DNA of 64,000 nucleotides, taken from assembly GCA_019316985.1 (NCBI GenBank), contig CP079215.1, positions 4,030,001-4,094,000 of the forward strand. Reading direction: 5' to 3'. Positions within the stretch are counted from its first letter, which is position 1; every line of letters begins with the position of its first letter. This document shows positions 8,329 through 20,446 of this stretch, piece by piece. A model generated the notes under the pieces. It was given only the letters and a program-made list of their open reading frames with translations. It did not search any database and had not been told where the DNA came from. The position numbers and the translations under genes were made by a program. This DNA is from Paraniabella defluvii (GTDB taxonomy: Bacteria > Bacteroidota > Bacteroidia > Chitinophagales > Chitinophagaceae).

Positions 8329-10407
8329 TATATACATCATTTAAGGACATGATAAAAGTGCTGGCGGGAAGATTGCCGCTATTAATGAGATTAGCAGTTG
8401 TGAAGGGCTGCCAGGCATAAACAACCTTATCAATCTTGCTCCGTGGTGGTATTGGAATATAAACTGAATTATTTTTTATAAGTCCCCAACCGGGATAAAA
8501 GCACCTCTGTCGGTTACTAATTCAAATCCCTGTAGCGGCGCCGACGGAGCGTGTTGAGGCCTTGAGAATTGTTGAAGTCAATCCGAATATATTTTCCGCT
8601 CATTTTGGCGGATTTAACTAAAGGCCCTGATGCAACAATGCTCCTGCCATAAGTTTTGTTAAGTGCCAGCCTGGCCAGACGCTCGCCAACCGGAATTTTA
8701 TCGGGAAAGTGAACATCTGTTGGATGCCCGAGATCGCTTGTTATTGCCATATAAGAGCCAGGCACCTGGCTCAGCAATCGACGCTGTGCATCTCTGAAAT
8801 AATTCCAGGAGGGTCTTTCTAAGCTTGGAAGCTGGACGTAATAAAAGGTAAATTTGCCTTCCATTGCCGTCTCCAGTCTTGAACAAATAAAGGAAATAGT
8901 TTCTGGTACAATTCACAATTTTCGGTGTCGCTTTCACCTTGATACCAGACAATTCCTTTAATCGCATAAGGTACCAGCCTTGCAATAGCCGCTTCGAAAT
9001 TAAAACAGGGCTCATACGTGTGTCTCTGAAGTGATGTTGTAGCGTTTTTAAGGTTGAGGTTTGCTCGTTCCCTGCACCAGGACATAATATAATCTGATTG
9101 ACGCCAGTTTGCTAAGGCGGGCATGAAAAGCGGATCAGACAGCAGCCCTCACGGCTAACCCATGAAATAAGTGGTGAACCCCTACGGCAATTTGGATGAG
9201 TCCAACAGGTATTTTTTCATGCTGAAAAATACTATTGCCAAATGAATAGCCCACGGCAGAGAACTGCTTGGCCGCTTCCTTTGAATCCTGCTGCCAGCTG
9301 CCGGAGAAAAAATTGAGTTCGTTTGCTTTTTCCAGTTCTTTTTCCGTCCACGGCCGTTGATCTGTTGGTGCATAAACCTTGTAGCTGAAAAGCCTGATTG
9401 GTCTTGATATATCTGTCTTTGACAACAAACTACTGGAATTGGTACACTGAGACATGGGGAAATCCATATGGATTGCCCCGAACATACCCACACATCGCCT
9501 ATCAGGATATCCTTGACTACGATATTCCTGTGCCCGTCACATTTGCAACACCAGTGGTTGAAAGCTTGCATTCATTTCAGGCAGCTCCACCTGCCATTTA
9601 CCAGATACACCGGCAATCGTAGTCGATTTACTGAGGCCCAGCCCAACACTTACAGTATCGCCGGCGTTGGCTAATCCCCAGATCCTGATAGGTTGTTGGC
9701 GCTGTAGAATCATATGGTCGGTAAATAAAGGAGGAAGTTGCAGGCCTCCAAAATCACCCGACAGATGCCGGTATACACTCTGGCCAATCAGGTAGGTACC
9801 TCTTTGATCGGGATGAATGGTAGCTGCATCTGTAAACAGGTCTGGACGGTTATGAAGCGCTTCATTCAAATCAATGACCGGCAGATTCCGGCTCCGGGCT
9901 ACTTGCTCTATTTTTTCCTGAAGTATTTTATACCACTCGTACGTACTGGACATGAATCTCTGGTGTCCTGTAAAAACGGGCGTCATCTTACAAATGAATA
10001 TTTTAGCGGAAGCATTGCATGATCGAATGGTATCTAATAGCTTATGAAAGTCTGTCAAAAATTCATCACGGTAGTGGGGAAATTCCTGGGATCCGTATCG
10101 TTAAGGCCTAATTCAATGATTGCTATGTCTGGTTTGAAGGACAGCATGTCTCCGTAGGCTGCTGTTTTAATATAGGGATTGTGACCTTTGCCTAGCAACG
10201 TTGCACCACTATGCCCAAAGTTTTACTTCGTAGGCCGCGCCTAATTTATCTTGCAAAACAGCGGGATAAGAGCTCTGAGAACGATTGCGTAATCCCCACC
10301 CATACGTTATGGAATTTCCAATACATGCAACCCTGACCTTTTTTTTGTTGCGCGCCTGCGTTAAAAAAACAAATTAAGCTTAGCCAGCAAAATGCTATTT
10401 TATACAT
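8321..10407 (-). CDS. nanS: Two-domain sialate O-acetylesterase (SGNH + SASA), frameshifted
   Basis: Removes O-acetyl groups from sialic acids so that sialidase and lyase can act. After a signal peptide (start ATG 10407), the N-terminal SGNH domain shows block I VACIGNSITYG, FGHSGATLLG and ELGLNDTDP, with the later Asp-x-x-His in AATIHPDQRG. The second domain begins at LPPLFTDHMILQRQQP and carries CSGQS with the catalytic Ser (about 9468), GIVWYQGESD, and the SDLGHPTDVHFPDK Asp/His block. At least six shifts interrupt it, for example near 10340, 10218, 10080, 9465, 9130 and 8870. About 695 residues are obtained, ending YNE at 8321. Tannerella NanS has a comparable two-domain plan. Upstream is the sialidase gene. 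Confidence 0.8.
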
Positions 10408-10441
10408 AATGCTATGTTGTTTTGATCAGAATAAAAACAAG

Positions 10442-12009
10442 TTAAAATGAATGAATGATTGTTTTTATAGGCACCCTGACAAAATTCAGGGATCTGACTC
10501 CTTCATAAAGTAAGCCTACAGTATCGTTATCGATTTGAACCAGAGAAGAATAGCCAAAAGATTTTCTTTCGTCAATCAACCTCTGATTTTTAATGTGCCA
10601 GGATAAGCCCAGGTCAAGGCTTGCCTTGATTGTCAGATCCTGCCTGGCATTAGTACTATTCATATTACTAAAGAACAATACTTCCCTGAAAGTATGGTTG
10701 ATCTTCGTTTTCGCTTTAATAAGCGAGGCCATGCACACCGGATCCGGCAACGCATTATAGGAGCTTGGGTGCTCCAGCCAGGTCTTTCCCAGGTCTTGGG
10801 TAGTAGCTACACTTCTGTAGTTTCCCCTGTTGTCACGCATGTTAATCATCAAAACGCCTTTGTTTGTCTCAACGACCTGGCTTTCTGTAGTATTGAATTT
10901 AGCTCCAACCCCTGAATGCCAGGTTTTGCCATGGTCTTTGCTGTATATAATGGACGAATGAGGTACACCAGGTTTTTTAGATTCATCCCAGTACTGAGAG
11001 GGAAAAACAAGAGTTCCATCTTGCATAACAATACCATTGCCAGGTCCCTGAAAGTATAAATGCCAGATAGGGTTTTTAACCTGTGAGGTGATATTGACAG
11101 GTCCTGACCAGGATTTGCCATCATCATCGCTATAGGCAAGTACAAACTGTCCGGTGGTATCCGGCGATAACCCGGGTTCTGATCCTGCGATGGACCTGTT
11201 GCCTTTACTCCAGAGTGCCGCCACCCAAATTCTTTTTTTTATCGGGTCGAACAGAATAGCAGGGTCACCTATACCGCTATTTTGACCTATGCTACCCATC
11301 GACATAATGGCTTTCATAGGTTCCCAGCTTCGCCCGCCATCTGTGCTTCTACTCATGCCAACGTCGATATCAGCCGGCAAATCTCCGCTATGTTTATACC
11401 TGATATCATATACCGCTATTAAAGTCTTTTTGTCAGTAATAGTGATGCCCGGGATTCTGTAAGTGTGAACATTGTCGTCGCCTGGATTTCGTAAACAAGA
11501 CCCGGTAAGCCATTCCGATTTCTTTTGAGATACTTCAGGCGGAGTGATACTTTTATTGTCGGACAACAGTATGTCTTTAATTTTATAGGTTACAGGTTTA
11601 TCTATAGGGCTGCTTTCTTTTAATGACAAGCTTACCCACAGGTAATTGAAACCTGGAAGAATTTTACCCGAAAGAGATATTAATGTTCGGGTACTCACTT
11701 CTGTTGTGGTGCCGGCCAGTATCTTTTTGAAAACAATGGCTCGCTGCCCGTAGAATAAATATTGATTTGCTGTATGATTGCTGCGGATTGAGCATCTACC
11801 TCCAATAGCACACTCTTGAAATCGGCAGCAGTTTTAGTGGTATAAAGATTGATTCGCTGAACGGGGTTATCATTAACTCCCTTTAATATAGGGATGATAA
11901 AATCAGTTACCTTGAGCTCAATGCCATTTTTTTGTCCCCATACAATAGACGCAGGTAATAACAAGGTCAGGGTTGGAATAAATAAATAACGAACAATTAA
12001 TCTTTTCAT
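10442..12009 (-). CDS. nanH: Secreted sialidase, GH33, frameshifted
   Basis: Cleaves terminal sialic acid from glycoconjugates outside the cell or in the periplasm. The start MKRLIVRYLFIPTLTLLLP at 12009 is a signal peptide followed by a Bacteroides-type N-terminal beta domain. A shift at about 11695 leads into the catalytic six-bladed propeller. Visible landmarks are TYRIPGI (first arginine of the Arg triad), Asp boxes STDGGRSW, SDDDGKSW, SKDHGKTW and TQDLGKTW with a degenerate SLDLGLSW, and GVLMINMRDNRG. The total length of about 522 residues fits the family (about 540 in Bacteroides and Tannerella). It lies 34 bases upstream of the esterase gene and downstream of the transporter gene, in one transcription direction. 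Confidence 0.9.
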
Positions 12010-12025
12010 TGACAACGTATTTTTT

Positions 12026-13278
12026 TCAATTATTATAATCAGAGGTTTTAGGCTTCAAAATGGCTAGTTGTAAGACTACGGCGATAGCTACAATCACCGA
12101 CATTAGTACAAAGGTTTTCCCAAGATTACCTTGGTCGGTCGCTTTTCCCAGCAAATTAGTTACAAAGGCGCCGGCAAATACACCCACCATATTCATGAGC
12201 CCATACGCCGTAGCGCGCAATCGTGGAGGTATAAACTGACAAAGAATTGGCATATTGTTGGCGTCGAAAATGCCAAATCCAACCCCAAAAAGATACCGGC
12301 GGCTAATATAACAATCAGGCTGCTTCCCGTTCCCAAAAAAATAAGGGAAGGAATGGTAAGCCCCAGTCCAATGGCACTTGTATATACACGTCCGTTTACA
12401 TTCTTTTGAACCCAACGATCTGAAATGGTTCCACCCAGGATAACACCCAGAAAAGATGAGCAGGCAATCGTAATGGTGGAAAGCGGACCTGCTTTCGACA
12501 TTGGAATCTGCAGAGTCTCTGAAAATAGGGTAGGTATCCATTTTTTTATTGCCCAGCCTGGAAGACTGGGTGCAGCAAAATAGAAGAGAACCACCCAGAA
12601 TGCCATATTAGAAAGAAGTACAACCAAACCTTTTGCAAACCCTGCTCCGGCAACACTTTTTAAAGTTTTATCGGCGTGGTTTCGTTGATCTCTGAGGAAA
12701 ATTGCTAACACAACTGCGTATGCGATACCTATAAATCCAAACCAGTGAAATGCGGCATTCCAGGAGAAAGCCGCCGCTATTGTAGCGCCAAAACCTCCGA
12801 GCGCTTGCCCGGCATATAATCCTGTCATATGTATACCAATTGCTAAAGATCTGGTTTTACCGGTGTGATAATCGGCAATCATAGCTAGCCCGGCCGGAAG
12901 ATACATAGCTTCACTTACACCCATGATGCCTCGTAGCCATAAAAGCTGGTTGAAACTTGTAGCCATTCCCATTCCATAAGTAACTGCAGACCATATAAAC
13001 AAACTCAAGACAATAAGCCATTTTCGGTTGATACGATCGGCAATAGAGCCGGCTACAGGACTCATGAACCCATAGATGTATAAAAATATTGCCATCAAAA
13101 AACCAAAACGTTCGGCTGTATCCAGGGCAGGAATATCCGCTTTCATGGCATCATGCATAGTGCTGAGCATCTGCCTGTCCATATAATTTAAAAGGGCCAC
13201 CACCCAAAGTAATGCTACAACTGCCCATGGATACCAATCCTTATTCTTCTTTGAAATGTTTTGAGTTTTTACAATCAT
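12026..13278 (-). CDS. nanT: MFS transporter, probable sialic acid permease, frameshifted
   Basis: Inner membrane symporter with twelve predicted hydrophobic segments, about 417 residues. The signature MDRQMLSTMHDAM after helix 1 and the loop RINRKWLIVLSLFIWS belong to the anion:cation symporter branch of the MFS that includes the Bacteroides NanT. The start at ATG 13278 (MIVKTQN) avoids the short MRK extension. A single shift near 12290 in the helix 8-9 region changes frame between IFLG and GFGIFDANNMPILCQF; the end is KPKTSDYNN at 12026. Its position between the kelch gene and the sialidase gene supports sialic acid as substrate, although the family also transports hexuronates and glucarate. 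Confidence 0.8.
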
Positions 13279-13316
13279 TTTACGCAACTTAGTGTGGTAA
13301 GAGTTAGGATTAAATG

Positions 13317-14454
13317 TTAGTCAACGGATGCCATCAGTACTAATGGAGATCTTATCCCAGGCTTAATTTCGCCGGTCGGAATCCAAATTCGTTTGCCTGA
13401 CTTTACTGCGGTTGTAGTGACTCCGATGTTAAAAGGAGCAGCACCTCCTTCTTCCCACCCGTCTGTGAACAAATCATACAGTAATATACTATTACTGAAA
13501 CCCGGATGTTGTAATTGCAGCCGCTCTTTTCCTTTGTTAAAAATCCTTTTTTAAGCTGTCGGGCTCCTCTTTTGCAGCTCGAAGCAATCGCTCTATTTGT
13601 GTAAATATTTGTCCTTTGTCCCCGCCAAACAGTGCTATTTGACGATTGTTAACTAGCAAGGCACTGGCAGCGCTTAGTGGATAAGGCAACCGGGCTTTTT
13701 CGATCCAGGTGTCAGATCCTGTATTGTACATAAAAGTTCGATTATACATAATACTGATGCCGGAAGTTGTTTTACATCTGCCACCCATTAGATATAAATC
13801 CCGTCCGTTGCCTGAAGACACAAGTGTCATATGGGAAACAGAAACAGGAATATTTTTAATGCTTGCCAGCCTGATGTAAGATCTTTTAAATCCAATTTAT
13901 AAAAACGCGCTGAGGTACCAAGTGGTGTTTCACCTCCACCCGCATATACAATATCGTCAACAGCAGCTGCACTGGCATTGGTGATCGCTACAGGTAGTGG
14001 AGGTAATTTTGTGAAATTGACCTTTCCGTTAACCCAAGATGTCAGTAATACGTCTTTTAACGGCCCTGTTGCATTTTCTCCCCAACGCTGACAATGCCGT
14101 TGGGCACGTTACAATTACCTGCGTATGCTACCGGATAGGGCATTATGATCTTCGCCTCAATTTTGGCGCAATCCCCATCAATAACAAAAGCTTCGTTGTA
14201 GTAAGCCTTTTGTCCTCCTCTCAAGGCAGACCATTCGGGAAATTGGCTCCTCCGGCAATCACCAATTTTTGGTTTACCAACCCGGTGACCGGGCCGGCTA
14301 AGCCTATTGCCGCTTTTTCTCCGGCAAGGGTAAGTATGCTGGAAGCGCTCCAGTTCAAAACAGGCGTTTTCTCAGCAGCGAGAATACAAGTAATAGCTGA
14401 TAGTGACATTATGGATAATAAAACGATGATAGTGAACGTAAACTTCATAGCCAT
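13317..14454 (-). CDS. nanM: Cyclically permuted mutarotase / NanM-like kelch protein, frameshifted
   Basis: Kelch beta-propeller predicted to act on the anomers of N-acetylneuraminate in the periplasm. The N-terminus MAMKFTFTIIVLLSIMSLSA is a signal peptide. Kelch blades are visible: KLVIAGGANFPNG, then VDDIVYAGGGETPLGT, then GRDLYLMGGRC, NRTFMYNTGSDTWIEKARLPYPLSAASALLV (split here only for reading) and QIALFGGDKG. The C-terminal GVTTTAVKSGKRIWIPTGEI closes the permuted propeller. Shifts lie near 14222, 13830 and 13550. The length of about 379 fits the family. It is flanked by the lyase and the transporter genes, the arrangement expected for sialic acid loci of Bacteroidota. Confidence 0.75.
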
Positions 14455-14471
14455 ATTGTGAAATTAATCCA

Positions 14472-15393
14472 CTACAGTTTTGAGCAATATTTTTCAAATC
14501 CTAAGCTGGATACATCTGTCTTAAAGGCTTCAAATAAAGAAGGATTCATATTTTGAACCGGGAGACGAAAGCCGCCGCAATCCAGCCCGATTAGTTTCAT
14601 ATACGCTTTGCCTGTCGCTATACCCCGTATTTTCCAAGCAAACGGATTATTTCAATAGACTTGTATTGCAAATCTTTTGCCCTGGTTAAATCATTATTTT
14701 CAAATGCCCTAATAAGTTCATGATATAATGGAGCTGCGTAATTATAGGTACTTCCAACCGCTCCCTTACAGCCTAGTACCAGTGCTGACAGCATATTTTC
14801 GTCTCTTCCCCAAAGCATATCGTACTGCCCATTTTGCATATACATACAAGACAGGTAATCCATAAAATCTTCATGGGTATACTTAATCCCTGCCAGGTTA
14901 GGTATTTTACCATTGACGGCATTGAGCAGATCATACATGCTGATTGGACAACCTGTAAGCACTGGAATATGATAGTAGTAGAACGCCGTATCAGGCGCGG
15001 CCGATGCTATTTCACTACAACAGAATGCCAGAGCGTCGGCAGTGGATGGTTTAAAGTAATAGGGGCTGTAAAAGCGATGCCATATAATCCAAGTTGCTGT
15101 GTGTATGCTGCCTGTTGCTGGCTCTGAGCAATGGAGGTGCCACCTACAAGATTAATCACTTTGAAGTCGGCATCATCCGTGGTGGCCCCAGCCCAGGCTG
15201 CGGCTACGCGATACTTTTCATCATCGCTCAGAGATACACCTTCTCCGGTAGAACCATTTATAAAAGCACCTGCAATGCCGTTATTTTTGAGCATGTTGTA
15301 GTACTGAGGTATAACATCAAGATTTAATTTGCCAGATGAATCCAACGGTGCAAATGGGGCAGCTATGAGCCCCGAAATTTTAGTAAAATACAT
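14472..15393 (-). CDS. nanA: N-acetylneuraminate lyase, frameshifted
   Basis: Class I aldolase of the DHDPS/NAL family that splits Neu5Ac into ManNAc and pyruvate in the cytoplasm. The start is MYFTKISGLIAAPFAPLD at 15393. INGSTGEGVSLSDDEK is the pyruvate-carboxylate-binding GSTGE motif, AFYYYHIPVLTG carries the conserved Tyr, and LAGIKYTHEDF carries the Schiff-base Lys. Shifts near 15015 and 14622 are bridged by continuous homology; the end LGFEKYCSKL is at 14472. The reconstructed length of about 307 residues matches the family. It follows the SusD gene at a distance of 50 bases and precedes the kelch gene by 17 bases, so it is part of the same operon. Confidence 0.85.
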
Positions 15394-15443
15394 ATTGAAA
15401 AACTAGATAAAAAATTTGATATGAATATGCGTATATGACGTGG

Positions 15444-16963
15444 TTAATAGCCCGGGGTTTGTGACAGTAAGGGGTCGTTATTGATCATGCTTTGAGAAAT
15501 AGGTAATAAGAGTTTTGCTGTTGTTCCCGGAGCCAGATAGGCGGGTTTTATAGCAGCATAAACATAATTATCTCCTGCTCTTCTCAGCGCCCACCATCGA
15601 CGGCCCTCTCCGATAAATTCCCGCAAATACTCATCCAGAATGGCGTTCATATTTTGTGTTTGTGAACCATTAACATATATGGGTGCGGCTGCTCCGTATG
15701 CCCTGCTACGAATCTGATTAATGTCCGCAGAAGGATCTTCTCCAAGCTTGGTTTTCGCTTCTGCAAGTAATAATAAAACGTCTGCATAACGATAAACTGG
15801 AAAATCATTATTGTAGATTTGATTGGTGCCAGAAGTCGAGCCAATAAACTTGGTCAATAATACCCCTCTTGTTGAAAATGGAGCCGTAGTTGCATACATA
15901 ACTTTAAAGGAGTTGGCAACTCGTTGATCTGCAGCACCGGATGTTAGTTTGTCGATTGTAGCTTGAGACATACCTACACGGTTGGCTCCTCCAACAAATG
16001 GATAGACTGATGAAACTGTCGGTGTAGCTGCTTTGGCAAGAGACAACCCGGATGCCTGAATATTATTCACCAGGAAATTGCCATAGCTGCCTTGTGTTGC
16101 CTGGCCTAGTTCATAATTTAAAGCAAAAATTATTTCTGAATTATTACTTTTCTTGGTAGGGTCAAATACGTCGGCATAGTTGGCCTGTAGATTAAGCGAT
16201 ATTCCTGCAGATTTTTAACCTCGGTTAGAGCTGTTTTGGCAATGGTAAAATCACTGCTGCCTCCACCCATATGTGTGCCAGACCATATATACACATCGCC
16301 CTTTAAAACCAGACTGGCTACACGATTCCAAAACACTCTTTTGCCGTTACGGAAATTATTGGATGTTCCGAACAGTTTTAACGACTCCTCTATATCGCTT
16401 TTAATTTGCAGCATTACTGAATCAGGACTGCTGCGTGGTTTATAAGTTTCAGCGGCGTTATTAATAATCTGTACCGGTGTAATGGTTATAGGCACAGCTC
16501 CCCAGGTCTTCAGCATTGTATAATATATATAAGCACGAAGTCCATACATTTCTGCCATTTCAATATTTCGTACGGAGGCTTCAACAGTACTCTTAGGCAG
16601 CACGTCGATTACATTATTAATAGTATAGATCAAACTATAAAAGTTAGCCCAGCTTGCATAGGGCACATTGAGTGCGCTGATATTGTGTGTATATAATTGC
16701 TCAGCACTGCCGTCAACCGATTCTGTGAAAATTCCCTCTGCCCAGATGTCTGATCGCATTTCTCCCAGATAGAAAAAAACACCGTTGTAGTTCCTGAATA
16801 CTGAATATGCGCCCGCATAAAGTGTTTGAGCTGCACCTGCATCTGTTAATGCCAGAGATTTGCTTATCCTATCTTGTGGTATTACCTCTTCCAGCATTTT
16901 TTTGCAGGATGCAAAGCATAGAGTAATACAAGCTAATAATAATAAAGATTTATGTGGTTTCAT
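15444..16963 (-). CDS. nanU: SusD/RagB-family surface lipoprotein, probable NanU, frameshifted
   Basis: Outer membrane lipoprotein that binds glycan and covers the SusC pore. The signal peptide with lipobox LCFASCKK starts at 16963. Family features follow: DAGAAQTLYAGAYS, ISALNVPYASWANFYSLIYTIN (the conserved NN helix region), MAEMYGLRAYIYYTMLKTWG with the invariant TPR-like residues, and near the C-terminus NDFPVYRYADVLLLLAEAK and IGEGRRWWALRRAGD. One shift near 16135 separates two frames; the total is about 506 residues, normal for SusD. It ends at 15444 with SQTPGY and is 19 bases downstream of the SusC gene. Its sialic acid specificity is inferred from the operon. Confidence 0.9.
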
Positions 16964-16981
16964 GCAATAAGTTTTAGAATG

Positions 16982-19900
16982 TTAAAGAGTAATCTGAGCT
17001 CCAAATGTTAGTCTCCTGGGAAGGGGATAGCGCCCGTTGTCAATACCGCCTACTTCCGGAAATACACCGCTGTAACCGGTGATATACATCAGGTTGGAAC
17101 CGGTCAGCGTAAGTCTCAAACCCTTTATTTTGTTATGCAACCAGCTTCCCAAAACTCCGTTAGTTAGGCTGTAACTTAAACTTACTTCCCTCAACATAAT
17201 ATAATCGCCTTTTTCCCATAAATCGGCCGGGGATTATTTCCAGAACCATCTGTGGCAAAATTTCTCCCTGATTAGCCCAATAATACCTGGGAAGAGAAGC
17301 ATTGGGATTGTCAGGTGTCCAGGTGTCCAGGACGTGAATCGTACCATTTTGAGAACCTTGTACCTGGCTTAATCCCCTTGCTTTGCTATTGTTGAGTACC
17401 ATAAATCCATAGGCATAGTCAAATGCTGTATAAAGAGAAATACCTTTGTAGCCAGTATTCAGAAAGAAGTTTCCGGAAGCTTTCGGTCTGGATCTTCCGA
17501 CGTATACAAATTGCCTGGAATCAATAGTGTCATTTTTGTAAACTTGTTGCCACCTTGCATCGCCAAGTTGCTTAAACTTCTTGTTATTGCCAGTATAAGG
17601 CAGGAATGCATTGTATACATTTGCGTCTGCTGCTATCATATCTGCAGAGGTATATATACCATTCCATTTAGGTGCCCATATCTCATCATCTAGTCCGATT
17701 CGTTGACCTTCAATCAGGCCGCCCACCTGCATTAACTGTCCGGGATTTTTGGGATCCCAAACCTGTATGGTGCTTTGCCGATTGCCAGGTAATCCGTTAA
17801 AAGGAAGTTTTATTGCGTAGTTTTTAACAGTAAAAAATGTAGCGCCAGCCTCTAGGCTAAGCCCGTTTTCTTTCTTCGGAACCAGTACTTTAGCGTTTAA
17901 ACTTAACTCAAATCCTCGGTTCTGGAGTTGCGACAGATTAGTAGTATAGCTGGTAAAACCCGTTTGTGCGGAGATCGGTAGGTTTGCTAATTTGTCAAAA
18001 ACATTTCTGATGAAATAGTCGGCAAGTATAGTTACCCGGTTTTTAATATACCAATGTCTGCGCCGAAATTGAACGAGTTAGTACGTTCCCAGGTTAGATT
18101 TGGATTGATGTAATTAGGAGCTACGGTAGCACCCAAACCGTCATAAACACTGGTATTGGCGTATACTTGTGATGTAGGGAAGTAGTTCTGATCGAAATAC
18201 TGAAGGTTACCATTTTCACCGTAGCTTATTCTGGGTTTGATGCTGCTGATAAATCTTGAAATGCTACTTGATTTATAAAACTCTTCATTGTGTAGATTCC
18301 AGCCTGCTGATACCCCGGAAAAAGACCGTAATAGTTAGAAGGGTCAAGGCGGCTCGACCCATCCAGTCGCACAGTTCCCATTAAAAATACTTATCCCTGA
18401 AAGAATAATTTACTCTTACGATACCAGATGACAGGCGCTCCCAGTAAGGAAAATTAGACGAGGCGCTTCGTGGATTAACAATGACCCCATTTTGAACGGA
18501 TGGGGTTATAGACGCAGCCAACCAGGGAATTAGATCAGTTGGAGCTCCTGAGCGCTTCCCGAAAACGTATATCGTCTATAATCCTGAAACTCTCCACCGG
18601 CCATCAAAGAAATGGCGTGTCCATTAAAGGTTTTATCGAATTGAAGCTGTGCACCGTATAAATATTGGATGTCCCTGTAATTATTGAAAGATGACGCCCT
18701 GTTTGTATTAATGGCACCGCCATTACCTTGTTGGAAAGCCTTAGTAAAATAGTTTTCGTTTTGATACTGCATATATCCGTTTCCATTAGCGATTAGCTTC
18801 AGATAGGGGAGTAACCTATATTCGATTCTTAAGCTTCCTAGGAATCGTTGTTGATTAGTGCTGTTAATATATATATTACCCCAGTATTCGGGATTTCCCA
18901 ATGAAACATCGTTGGGGCCGGGTATAGCAACTCCCGAAGTATCATTATAATACCTTACCGTAGGTGCTACTCCGAGAAAACGTTGCATCAGCCCTCCTGT
19001 GGCACCGGTGCTTAAGGCTGCCCGGGATCAGAATAGGGAAGACCCTGATTTATGTTGTAGGCAGATGTAGTTAGATCTACTGTTATATTTTTCCCTATGT
19101 TTAATTGTCCGTTAAAGTTGAGATTGATTCGCTTGAGCCAGGAACCAATGATCACTCCATTATCTTTAACTGAATTTAGGCTAAGTGCGAAAGCCCCGTT
19201 ATCATTGGCCCCGAAAAACTGAGCGAATGTTCGGTGGTAGCTGTTTGCCTCATAAGCATATCTTCTCTACGCCTTGTGCTTATTTCTCTATATAAAATGC
19301 TATCTACTGTATTGGGGTCAAAAGGGTTCGGGTCCACGAGTAATTTCCAGTCGGGATTGTCAAGATACTGGCGATTACTGCCAGATAATCTTTGCGTACT
19401 ATACAAACCAACGGGGAGCTATTAGTACTTCCAAAAGCCCATCCCCACGCACCCGTAAGCTGCCCCTTGTCGCCGGTTACTCCGGTGCCTGTAAGCGAAT
19501 CAGCAAGATATCTGGCTCTTAAACCCATCCTGTTCATGCGTATATAATCTGCTGCAGACATATAATCATCCGCAATACTTCTCGGAGCATTAAGCGTGTG
19601 ACGTATAGAATATTGTACTTGAGATCTTCCTTTTTTTCCCTTTTTAGTAGTAATAAGAACGACACCATTAGCTGCCCTTGCACCATAAATGGCTGTGGAT
19701 GCAGCGTCTTTTAATACATTCATAGATTCTATGTCATTCATATCTAAGCCATATAGCGTCGATAGCACCACACCGTCAACAACGATTAATGGGGAACCAG
19801 ACCCGTCAAACCCTGTGCCTCCTCTAAAAATTATATTGGGAGAAGAACCCGGCTGCCCGGTTGTCTGTCGTACCAGAAGGCCAGGCACTGTTCCCTGCAG

Positions 19901-20332
19901 GGCAGTTGCCACATTTGAACTGGGGCTGTTTTGAAATGCAAGCGGGTTAACCGTTGAAGCAGCTCCTGTAAAGTCTTTACGTTTCTGCGTACCATAGCCA
20001 ACCACTATTACTTCGTCAAGTTTTGAATTCTCAGCGGCGGTTAAAACAATTGATAACTGTGTTCGGGTGCCTACCATTTGAATGTTTTGAGTATAGCCTG
20101 TGTAAGATGTTTGAAGCGAGTCGCTGTCCAGGGCGACAATGGAGAATTTTCCGGCAGCATCTGTTATCACAGACTGGCTGTTGTTATTCAAGTTAATGAT
20201 TGTTGCACCCTGAAGTGGCGCATTGGTATTTCCATCTGTTACGGTTCCTGAACGTACGGTTGGTTGTGCGCCCGCCTCATAGGTGCACAGCAGTAAAAGC
20301 AGCCCAATCAAGTTTCTGGTAAAAGCAAGCAT
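16982..20332 (-). CDS. nanO: SusC/RagA TonB-dependent transporter, probable NanO, frameshifted
   Basis: Outer membrane pore energised by TonB. From ATG 20332 there is a signal peptide (MLAFTRNLIGLLLLLCTYEA), a carboxypeptidase-D-like beta sandwich (GTVTDGNTNAPLQGATI), the SusC signature DEVIVVGYGTQKRKD and a plug domain (VATALQGTVPGLLVRQTTG, IIFRGG, PLIVVDGVV, MNVLKDAASTAIYGARAANG). The barrel follows through several frames to the last strand RRLTFGAQITL at 16982. I find shifts near 19400, 19180, 18990, 18530, 18380, 18060, 17735 and 17200. The length of about 1,116 residues is typical. It is the first gene of the sialic acid operon; the GntR gene is divergent and a candidate operator lies 19-38 bases before the start. 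Confidence 0.9.
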
Positions 20333-20350
20333 AATTTTAAAATTTAATTG

Positions 20351-20370
20351 TATTAAGTATGACATAATAA
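20351..20370. promoter_or_regulatory. Candidate GntR/FCD operator, copy 1
   Basis: The 20-base sequence TATTAAGTATGACATAATAA recurs at 21741-21760 with one difference (A to T at the central base). Its core TATG-N-CATA is a perfect dyad of the size bound by FadR-type dimers. It lies between the divergent SusC and GntR genes, just upstream of the SusC start. Confidence 0.55.
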
Positions 20371-20446
20371 AATTAAATCTTTATTTTGAATTATCAAATT
20401 TTATTTAGTATTGCCGTCCTCCTGTTTTTGACTCAAAAAATTATGT

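Noticed and set aside
10275..10295. AACGATTGCG inside the esterase gene, similar to the LacI-like operator
   Set aside because: Lies within conserved coding sequence and lacks the second half-site.
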